8,299 nt of DNA from a bacterium. Its GTDB lineage: Bacteria > Sumerlaeota > Sumerlaeia > UBA8349. Positions 1-5,756 of the stretch are shown here, in pieces (position 1 is the stretch's first letter; each line of letters begins with the position of its first letter). A program made the translations under genes and the position numbers. Under the pieces are notes generated by a model. It was given only the letters and a program-made list of their open reading frames with translations. It was not told the DNA's origin and ran no database searches. The stretch spans positions 1 to 8,299 of the forward strand of contig JABMPG010000736.1 in assembly GCA_013203855.1 (NCBI GenBank), in the 5' to 3' direction.

Positions 1-749
1 ACGCCAGCCTTTCCGAGATCAACACGTCCGAGAAGAAGCTGATCACTACCGAGGATCCGATCGAGTATCGAATGCGGGGCGTGACCCAGATCAATGTCAA
101 TCCGGGCATTGGGCTCACCTTCTCGCGGTGCCTGCGCGCTATCCTGCGGCAGGACCCTGACATTCTGCTTGTCGGTGAGATTCGCGATGGCGAGACGGCC
201 GAGATCTCGATCCAGATGGCTCTCACCGGCCACTTGGTCTTCAGCACGCTGCACACCAACGATGCGGTGGGCGCGGTGACGCGTCTTCTGGATATGGACA
301 TCGAGCCTTTCCTGGTGTCCTCGTCCCTGGAGGGTCTGATCGCCCAACGCCTGGTGCGCGTTCTCTGTCCAGAGTGCAAAGAGCCCTTTACCCCATCCGA
401 TGAACTTCTGAACCGTGTCAATGTGACCCGGGATCCGAAGGATTCCTTTCATCTCTATCGTCCCCGGGGCTGCGAAGCCTGTCGATATCGCGGTTACCAG
501 GGCCGGACGGCCATCTATGAGATGGTCGAGGTGAAGGAAAGCTTCCGCCGCCTCATCGTTGAACGTGCTCCGACGGACATTCTGCGTCACGAGGCGGTTC
601 GTCTCGGGATGCAGACCATGCGCCACGACGGCTGGAAGAAGATCAAAGAGGGCGTGACGTCCATCGAGGAAGTCCTCAGCGTGACGATGGAGACGGATCT
701 GAGCGTGGAAGAAGCGGCGAGCAGCACTCAGCAGCCTGTAACCAAATAG
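1..749 (+). CDS. gspE: Type II secretion / type IV pilus-like assembly ATPase GspE, C-terminal part (5' truncated)
   Basis: This is the cytoplasmic hexameric ATPase that powers pseudopilus assembly. The first full codon in the window is at position 3, and 248 residues precede the TAG stop. The frame opens with ASLSEINT, which in the family directly follows the Walker A loop, so Walker A and the N-terminal domains lie upstream. Visible motifs, numbered from position 3, are the Asp box ITTEDPIEY (about 14-22), Walker B DPDILLVGEIRD with the catalytic Glu (51-62), and the His box GHLVFSTLHTND (76-87). A tetracysteine zinc module of two CxxC pairs follows (Cys 122/125 and 157/160), as is typical of GspE/PilB and absent from PilT retraction ATPases. 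A Met codon at position 72 is internal and not the start. Placement beside gspF and the pseudopilins favours GspE over PilB, although sequence alone separates the two poorly. No frameshift is seen. Confidence 0.96.
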   Translation, partial: ASLSEINTSEKKLITTEDPIEYRMRGVTQINVNPGIGLTFSRCLRAILRQDPDILLVGEIRDGETAEISIQMALTGHLVFSTLHTNDAVGAVTRLLDMDIEPFLVSSSLEGLIAQRLVRVLCPECKEPFTPSDELLNRVNVTRDPKDSFHLYRPRGCEACRYRGYQGRTAIYEMVEVKESFRRLIVERAPTDILRHEAVRLGMQTMRHDGWKKIKEGVTSIEEVLSVTMETDLSVEEAASSTQQPVTK

Positions 750-759
750 TTTTGGGCGT

Positions 760-803
760 GCTGGAGTCATGCTCCAGCCTTGTTGAGGGAAGCCATGCTT
801 CCC
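760..803. repeat. Element A: pair of perfect short hairpins in the gspE-gspF gap
   Basis: Two perfect inverted repeats sit side by side. The first is GCTGGAG (760-766), loop TCATG, CTCCAGC (772-778). The second is GGGAAGC (787-793), loop CAT, GCTTCCC (797-803). A weaker GCCA/TGGC pair follows near 809-819. Neither stem is followed by a T-run, so they do not look like intrinsic terminators. The 115-nt gap is by far the largest in this otherwise compact cluster. Plausible roles are a REP-like dispersed repeat, an mRNA-stabilising or processing structure, or a control on gspF translation. The structure is seen directly; any role is inferred. Confidence 0.6.
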
Positions 804-864
804 GTCCGCCAGAGCATGGCAGGCACATTCCAGAAAGAAACGTAGAGGCGTCTTCCCATCCACC

Positions 865-2079
865 ATGCCGAAATACACCTACATTGCTCGCGACCGCAAA
901 GGAGAGAGGATCGAAGGCGCTTTGGATGCCGACGATCGGCAGGCTGTCATCGGGCGCTTGCAGACCATGGGGTACTTCCCGATCCGGGTTGAGGATGTGA
1001 CGCCTAAGGGTCGCCAGGGGATAAGCCTGGCCGCGCTGCGGGGGCGGGTGCCCACGCGGCATCTGGTCAGTTTCAATCGGCAGTTAGCAGACCTTGTCGG
1101 CGCGGGTATTCCTCTGGTCAAGGCTCTGGCCATTATCTTGGCTCAATCTCAGGATCCGATGCTCCGCGAGATTGTGAGCGACATCAACAAGAGCGTTCAG
1201 TCCGGCGATTCGCTTGCCCAGGCGATACGCCGCCACCCCAAGGCGTTCAGCCCGCTGGCCATCGCCATGGTTCGCGCCGGCGAGGCGGGTGGCATGCTCG
1301 ACGACGTTCTCCAGCGCCTGGCAGATTTCGCCGAAAGCGAGGAGGAACTGAAGGGAAAGGTCCTCGCCGCCATGGCCTATCCCTCTATCATGACCCTCGC
1401 CGGAACAGTCGTTATCTTCATCATGCTCACGGTCGTCATGCCCAAGATCACAGGCGTCTATCAGGACCTGGGACAGACCTTGCCTGATATCACGCAGTTG
1501 ATGATCTCGATCACCGATTTTATCCGTGGTTACTGGTGGATTGGCCTGACCATTCTCGTCATCTTTCTTTTTTCCATGGCCCGGTTTGTGAAGACCGAGG
1601 AAGGTCGGCGGCTCTACGATTCGGTCCTTCTGCGAATCCCGGTTCTGGGCGGGGTGATCCATCGACGAGAACTGGGCCTTTTCTCCCGTACGCTGGGCAA
1701 CCTGCTGCGCAACGGCGTGCCGATCCTTACGGCCCTGGAAATCACGTTCGAGGTGATCTCCAACCGAGTAATCCGGCTTGAAGTCGAAAAGCTGGGCCCC
1801 GCTGTCTCTCAGGGCGGCAATATCGCCGGAGCGCTTCACGGCAGCCCCTGGTTTCCCGATGGCATCCTGAGCATGATCGCCGTGGGCGAAGAGACGGCCC
1901 AACTCGACCGGGTTCTTCTGAAGATTTCGGAGACCTGCGAACGCGAAGTGGACCGTTCGCTGAAGGTTCTCACTTCCCTGATCGAGCCGATCATCATCCT
2001 CGTTCTCGGCGTGGTCGTGGGTTTTATCGTGATCGCCATGATGCTGCCTATCATGAGCCTGGACCCGTCGGCGGAATAA
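865..2079 (+). CDS. gspF: Type II secretion inner-membrane platform protein GspF
   Basis: GspF is the polytopic inner-membrane platform subunit, expected to contact GspE and GspL and to help load pseudopilins. At 404 residues it is the normal family length. The N-terminus YTYIARDRKGERIEGALDA is typical. Two repeated cytoplasmic T2SF domains are present (about 68-190 and 270-395), carrying SGDSLAQAI (113-121) and MVRAGEAGG (135-143) in the first and QGGNIAGAL (316-324) and IAVGEETAQLD (338-348) in the second. Hydrophobic segments are at about 174-194, 222-238 and 374-394, matching the usual three-helix topology. It begins 115 nt after gspE. The ATG at 865 gives the canonical N-terminus. The nearest purine-rich motif, GAGG at 845-848, is 16 nt away, so no well-spaced Shine-Dalgarno is seen. 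PilC is the pilus counterpart; the neighbouring genes favour GspF. Confidence 0.96.
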   Translation: MPKYTYIARDRKGERIEGALDADDRQAVIGRLQTMGYFPIRVEDVTPKGRQGISLAALRGRVPTRHLVSFNRQLADLVGAGIPLVKALAIILAQSQDPMLREIVSDINKSVQSGDSLAQAIRRHPKAFSPLAIAMVRAGEAGGMLDDVLQRLADFAESEEELKGKVLAAMAYPSIMTLAGTVVIFIMLTVVMPKITGVYQDLGQTLPDITQLMISITDFIRGYWWIGLTILVIFLFSMARFVKTEEGRRLYDSVLLRIPVLGGVIHRRELGLFSRTLGNLLRNGVPILTALEITFEVISNRVIRLEVEKLGPAVSQGGNIAGALHGSPWFPDGILSMIAVGEETAQLDRVLLKISETCEREVDRSLKVLTSLIEPIIILVLGVVVGFIVIAMMLPIMSLDPSAE

Positions 2080-2081
2080 GC

Positions 2082-2762
2082 ATGAGGGATCGGATACCAG
2101 ACTTCCTTCTTTTCGGCCTGCCCGTTCGTGGTCCACGCTTCAGCGTGCTCGGGCGGTGGGTGCGGGGAAGCAGCCTGAAGGCAGGCCCGCGAACGAATGC
2201 GCGCGGCGTGACCTTTCTCGAAATCATGATCGTTCTCGTCATAATGGGCATTTTCCTTATCCTCGGGATTCCTTCCATGCGGGGATATTACGAGAAGAAC
2301 AAACTGAACGCGGCAGCGCGCGAACTGGTCCAGATCGCGCGATATGGGCGTCAGCAGGCAATTCTCCGCAGCCACGCCACGGAACTGCGCATACGGATCG
2401 ACGAGGATCGTTATCAATTGGTCCTTGAGGTGGAACAGGAGAAGATGCCAGGCGGCAGCCGCCGCCGCTCCCAGTCCCCGAACCGTATGGCAGGGGTCCG
2501 GAACCTCGATAACGAGAAGGGGCGCATCCATTTCGAGATGGTGGAGTCGGCGACCGATCCGTTCGGCGCGGACGAACTTGCCCGGATACGGTTCTTCAAA
2601 GACGGATCGGCCTCTCCGAGCACGATCGTGATTTCCGGCGAGAAGAAGAACTTGATGACTATTGAGATCTCCGGCGCGTCCGGGGCCATCCAGGCCTATG
2701 AAGGCGCCCCCCGCGAACCGGAATTGCCTGACGAGTCGTCCGTGGAGGATGTTCCGGCATGA
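2082..2762 (+). CDS. gspH: Minor pseudopilin GspH (FimT/GspH family), start uncertain
   Basis: GspH is a minor pseudopilin beneath the tip complex of the pseudopilus. The prepilin motif is G42|VTFLE, with Glu47 at +5 of the mature protein, followed by a hydrophobic helix (about 48-65). The mature body matches GspH rather than GspG: AARELVQIARYGRQQAILRS (78-97) after the helix, then RIRFFKDGSASPSTIVISG (168-186) and a last strand ending SGASGAIQAYEG. From ATG 2082, two nt after the gspF stop, the leader would be 42 residues, much longer than usual. That leader is largely encoded by a palindromic element (2123-2195). In-frame GTG codons at 2145 and 2160 would give leaders of 21 and 16 residues; neither has a clear Shine-Dalgarno, and ATG 2082 has only a weak GGCGGA. 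The reported start is the upstream ATG. An Arg-rich loop (about 127-135) is unusual. The function call is firm; the start is not. Confidence 0.84.
   Translation: MRDRIPDFLLFGLPVRGPRFSVLGRWVRGSSLKAGPRTNARGVTFLEIMIVLVIMGIFLILGIPSMRGYYEKNKLNAAARELVQIARYGRQQAILRSHATELRIRIDEDRYQLVLEVEQEKMPGGSRRRSQSPNRMAGVRNLDNEKGRIHFEMVESATDPFGADELARIRFFKDGSASPSTIVISGEKKNLMTIEISGASGAIQAYEGAPREPELPDESSVEDVPA
2123..2195. repeat. Element B: long imperfect inverted repeat with nested palindromes in the 5' end of gspH
   Basis: The left arm (2123-2143) and right arm (2175-2195) are 21 nt each and pair at 16 of 21 positions plus one possible G-U. Pairing is perfect over the outer six (CGTTCG/CGAACG) and inner five (TTCAG/CTGAA) positions, and the loop is 31 nt. 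Two short palindromes overlap the arms: CACGCT-TC-AGCGTG (2134-2147) and GCCT-GA-AGGC (2173-2182). This is the layout of a REP/BIME-like or small palindromic mobile repeat. The stretch stays open in the gspH frame, so it could be translated as part of the leader peptide. Its repeat status cannot be shown from a single copy. Confidence 0.5.
2744..2748 (+). promoter_or_regulatory. Shine-Dalgarno for gspI
   Basis: GGAGG lies inside the 3' end of gspH, 10 nt before the gspI ATG. Together with the ATGA stop/start overlap it supports this start and suggests translational coupling of H and I. Confidence 0.55.
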
Positions 2763-3283
2763 CTCGAGCCCCCCGACTCTACTCTCTCCGCGACGTCTGG
2801 CCGAGGACGGGCTTCGTCCTGCTGGAGGTGCTCGTCTCTCTGGCAATCATGGGTATCGCGATTTCGATGGTCTTGCGTTCCTTCACGTTGTCGCTCAAGG
2901 CGGTGGATCACAGCGAGAATGTGGCCGTGGGCGCCATGCTGGCCCAGGGGCTTGTGGATCGGTGGGAACTCGAGCCTCCTCAGCCCGGCGATCTCTCGGG
3001 CGATTTTGGCGACGACTATTCCGGCTTCACCTACGATGCGATCTACGAGCCGGAGATTCTAACGTACGAGGGGGTTTCGCGGGCGGAAGAGGTGAGGCGC
3101 CTGAGCCGTCTGCGCCGTCTGTCTCTGGACGTGTTCTACGCCAACCAGCGGGCCCAGCGCGAAGGCAAACGGTTGCGCGTCCTGCGGGTGGAGACGGCCT
3201 TGAGCTCCTCCGAGCGGTTCACCGCCCCTGCCCGCATCCGCAACGAAATCAGTTTCGGGGACGATCTGGAGCCCCAACGGTGA
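2759..3283 (+). CDS. gspI: Minor pseudopilin GspI
   Basis: GspI is a tip-complex pseudopilin that in characterised systems nucleates the GspI-J-K assembly. The 174-residue protein has a short leader with Arg residues, then the cleavage motif TG18|FVLLE with Glu23 at +5, and a hydrophobic helix LVSLAIMGIAISMVL (about 25-39). The body continues with LSLKAVDHSENVAVGAMLAQ (about 44-63), matching the family pattern in which the helix is followed by a stretch of small residues and an Ala/Gln-rich turn. It is somewhat longer than the usual 120-130 residues because of an acidic loop (about 75-105) and an Arg-rich helix (about 110-140). The start overlaps the gspH stop by four nt (ATGA) and has GGAGG upstream. 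Assignment to GspI rests on the FVLLEVLVSLAI motif, size, and position between H and J. A generic PulG-like minor pilin is the alternative. Confidence 0.85.
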   Translation: MTRAPRLYSLRDVWPRTGFVLLEVLVSLAIMGIAISMVLRSFTLSLKAVDHSENVAVGAMLAQGLVDRWELEPPQPGDLSGDFGDDYSGFTYDAIYEPEILTYEGVSRAEEVRRLSRLRRLSLDVFYANQRAQREGKRLRVLRVETALSSSERFTAPARIRNEISFGDDLEPQR

Positions 3284-3284
3284 T

Positions 3285-4415
3285 ATGATGAAGAGCACCC
3301 GACAGATCTTTTCGTCTGGGAAACGGGCGGCCTTCACGCTTCTGGAGGTCATGCTTGCCGTCATGATTTTTGCCATCTGCATGATGGCGCTCTATAACAG
3401 CTTCAACATTTCGGCCCACGCCTTCGAGAAGGGGCGAAGTGCGGCTGAGATCACGCAGAAGGTGCGTTTCGTGATCGACCGGCTGACCCGTGATCTCCAT
3501 GGCGTCTTCTACGAGACCGGCTACAACCGCAAGTTTGAGCTGCTGGAGCGGACGATTCTCGCCAATCCCCAGCCTATCATCGACGCCCAGGAGCACCGCA
3601 AGGCCGTGCAGCTGCCGGGGCTTATCCAGCAGCGTGAGGACGATGACACCGACCCGACATCGCCTTTCGTGGGCCTCCATGCAAATCTCCGCCTCAAAGG
3701 CAGTTCCCACAGCATCGAGTTTGCCCGCCATGTCCCCTCCGACGGCACCTTCGACAATTCGTATCTCGGGGCGGAGCGGGTCCACTACTTCCTCTCCAAC
3801 AACCGGCTTTTCCGCAAGCGTGCGCGGATCTTTCAGCCGATGCACCTGAACCCGAACCTCTGGCAGGATCTGGTCCAAGCCCAGGAGATTAATGAAGCCG
3901 CGAGGAAGAACTCTGAAAAAGGCGGCCAGCCTTTCCTCGACTATATGCAGGTCTACGGCCTTGGCGAATTGCCTGCCCAGTTCCGGCCTCCTTTCGAGAT
4001 CGAGTATTTCGTCGCGAAGGAGGTGGTGGAAACCGATCCGGAACTGATCGCCCGCAATGTGCTCGAGTTCGAGATCAAGTACGGTTACTATGCGGCCAAC
4101 GGGTGGCAGGAAGTCGATTCTTGGGATTCCATGAGCAAGGAGCGGCGCACACCGGCTTTCAACCTCCAGCCCGACGATCCCCAGTTTACGCAGAAACTCA
4201 GCATCTATCAGCGCCGGCAGCCGGACAGCCTGCCCAGCTATATCGCTTTGCGGATGAAAGTGGCGGAAGATATCCGGGAAAAACGGGGCGAGGCGCGTTC
4301 TTCGGGGCTGGTCCGCACGGCCGAGACGCGCATCTGGATTCCCACTTCCATCGAGGGTTTCGTTCCGGACGACCTGATGTATTTCGAGCCGACGCCGCTC
4401 GAGGAGGAGAGATAG
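3285..4415 (+). CDS. gspJ: Minor pseudopilin GspJ, enlarged
   Basis: GspJ is a tip-complex pseudopilin expected to bind GspI and GspK. The prepilin motif is KRAA16|FTLLE, with Glu21 at +5 but Ala rather than Gly before the scissile bond. A hydrophobic helix follows (about 22-37). Family signatures in order are VIDRLTRDLHGV (63-74), SIEFARHV (143-150), ERVHYFLSNNRLFRKRA (164-180), NVLEFEIKYGYYAANGW (258-274) with VDSW, and LPSYIALRMKV (316-326). At 376 residues it is well above the usual 190-230. Most of the extra length lies at about 90-130 and in a block at about 183-250 between the LFRKRA and NVLEFEI signatures. It starts one nt after the gspI stop. ATG codons at 3285 and 3288 are adjacent and either could be used; GGAG at 3268 is 13 nt upstream. 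It shares the frame of the next gene, separated by one stop. Confidence 0.86.
   Translation: MMKSTRQIFSSGKRAAFTLLEVMLAVMIFAICMMALYNSFNISAHAFEKGRSAAEITQKVRFVIDRLTRDLHGVFYETGYNRKFELLERTILANPQPIIDAQEHRKAVQLPGLIQQREDDDTDPTSPFVGLHANLRLKGSSHSIEFARHVPSDGTFDNSYLGAERVHYFLSNNRLFRKRARIFQPMHLNPNLWQDLVQAQEINEAARKNSEKGGQPFLDYMQVYGLGELPAQFRPPFEIEYFVAKEVVETDPELIARNVLEFEIKYGYYAANGWQEVDSWDSMSKERRTPAFNLQPDDPQFTQKLSIYQRRQPDSLPSYIALRMKVAEDIREKRGEARSSGLVRTAETRIWIPTSIEGFVPDDLMYFEPTPLEEER
4401..4409 (+). promoter_or_regulatory. Strong Shine-Dalgarno for gspK
   Basis: GAGGAGGAG ends nine nt before the ATG at 4419 and overlaps the last codons of gspJ. It is the clearest ribosome binding site in the window and fixes the gspK start. 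Confidence 0.7.
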
Positions 4416-4418
4416 GCC

Positions 4419-5723
4419 ATGTGCCCCATTGTCCGCCATCGCCGCTCTCGTCGCGCCGTGATCCTTCTCCTGACCCTTTGGATCGTGGTCGTGCTGGCTT
4501 TGTTGGCGAACTCGCTCGCGTTCGAGATGAAGGTGGAGATGAAACTGACGTCGTCCTATCGCGACAGTTTTCTGGCCAATCATATTGCGCGGCTCGGAAT
4601 CGCTCGTGCAGTCACCGACCTCCGCAATGATAATCTGATGTTCGCCGGCGAAGGCCTGAACTGGCAGACACGCTTCGATGCGCTGGGCGACATCTGGTCG
4701 GGAGGCACTCTCGAGCCCCGCGAGTTCGAGGTCCTATCCCGCGACGATGAGCCCGCGGGCATCTATCGGCTGATGGTGATCGATGAGGAGAGCAAACTGA
4801 ACATCAACAATCAGAGCCCGGTCTGGCCGGAGGTGATGCGAAACCTGTTTGTTCTTCTCGACGTGGACGAAGATGAGGCACAGGACCTGGCCAATGCCAT
4901 CCAGGATTGGATCGACCAGGACGACCAGCCCGCCGGTCCCGAAGGCGCCAGCGAGATCGAGTTCTACTCGAAGAAACTGGAGCAGGACAAGAACGCCGCG
5001 CCGGGCAGCGCCTATGTCTTCTATCCCAAGAATTCTCAGTTCGATACGCTCGACGAACTTCTTCAGATTCCCGGCATGACTGCTGAACTGTACTATGGTT
5101 ACGATCCCGAGGAGGTGGAAGAGGTTCCTTTCTTCCCCGATCGCACCCAGCGGCGGGGCCGGGATCGAAAGGTGGGCCTGAAGGATCTGCTGACCGTCAG
5201 CGGAGGACGGCTCAATATCAATACCGCCCGCCGCGAGTGCCTGACCGCGATCCTGGCCGCGGCCACGGGTAGTCTTCGTTCGGGGGAGGACCTGGCGGAC
5301 GATCTGATTTCCCATCGGCAGGGCTCCCGGGCGGACGATATCAACAACGACCGCGCCTTCAAGAATCTGGCGGACCTGGGACAGGTTTCGGACTTCAACG
5401 CTCCGCTCCTTGCGAAGTTGAAACAGGTGGTTCCCTTGACAACCCAGTCCGACTTCTTTACCATTTTCTGCGAGGCCCGGACCGGACAGCCCGAGCGGCG
5501 GGCGCGAAACTCCGGCTCCCGCGATTTGGATCGTCCCGTGCCCACCACGCGCCTGATCGTCGGGTGCAAGCGCTCCGTCATCCCCTATCAACTCTCCGAG
5601 GAAGAGGAAGAGGAGGACCCGCTTCCCGGCTATCGAATCCAGACTATCGAACGGGAAGACGGACAGGCGGTCTCCGTCTACGTCGTGCCTGTCGTGTATT
5701 TCTCCAGTTGGAACAACGTCTGA
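4419..5723 (+). CDS. gspK: Minor pseudopilin / tip protein GspK
   Basis: GspK is the large capping pseudopilin of the GspI-J-K tip. The N-terminus is basic (RHRRSRRA13), then VILLLTLWIVVVLALLANSLA. As is usual for GspK there is no Glu at +5. The residue before the likely cleavage site is Ala. Signatures are KLNINNQSP (126-134) with LANAIQDWIDQDD (157-169), the helix-hairpin-helix-like hallmark of the family; then FDTLDELLQIPGM (208-220); then GRLNINTARRECLTAIL (263-279), which opens the second such domain. At 434 residues it is longer than the roughly 320 of enterobacterial GspK. The extra length includes an acidic linker (DPEEVEEVP) and an acidic run of six Glu (394-399). Start and reading frame are supported by the strong upstream Shine-Dalgarno. 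No frame break is seen. Confidence 0.92.
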   Translation: MCPIVRHRRSRRAVILLLTLWIVVVLALLANSLAFEMKVEMKLTSSYRDSFLANHIARLGIARAVTDLRNDNLMFAGEGLNWQTRFDALGDIWSGGTLEPREFEVLSRDDEPAGIYRLMVIDEESKLNINNQSPVWPEVMRNLFVLLDVDEDEAQDLANAIQDWIDQDDQPAGPEGASEIEFYSKKLEQDKNAAPGSAYVFYPKNSQFDTLDELLQIPGMTAELYYGYDPEEVEEVPFFPDRTQRRGRDRKVGLKDLLTVSGGRLNINTARRECLTAILAAATGSLRSGEDLADDLISHRQGSRADDINNDRAFKNLADLGQVSDFNAPLLAKLKQVVPLTTQSDFFTIFCEARTGQPERRARNSGSRDLDRPVPTTRLIVGCKRSVIPYQLSEEEEEEDPLPGYRIQTIEREDGQAVSVYVVPVVYFSSWNNV

Positions 5724-5756
5724 AAGGCCAAATCGACCGCGCCGGCATCGGATCAC

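Noticed and set aside
1..749. The ATPase as a PilT-type retraction motor
   Set aside because: It has the paired CxxC zinc module found in GspE/PilB assembly ATPases and sits beside gspF and the pseudopilins.
760..803. Hairpins after gspE as an intrinsic terminator
   Set aside because: Neither stem is followed by a run of T, and the next gene belongs to the same system in the same orientation.
2451..2466. GGCGGC-A-GCCGCC near-palindrome within gspH
   Set aside because: It encodes a Gly-Gly-Ser-Arg-Arg stretch in a GC-rich gene. The one-nt loop is not a stable hairpin geometry and nothing else marks it as functional.
2082..2762. First pseudopilin as GspG
   Set aside because: It is too long, lacks GspG's conserved calcium-loop region, and has the post-helix ARELVQIARYGRQQAI and the FFKDGSAS strand typical of GspH.
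5598..5618. GA-rich tract in gspK as a phase-variation repeat
   Set aside because: The tract mixes GAG and GAA codons and is not a pure repeat. It reads as an ordinary poly-Glu acidic run.
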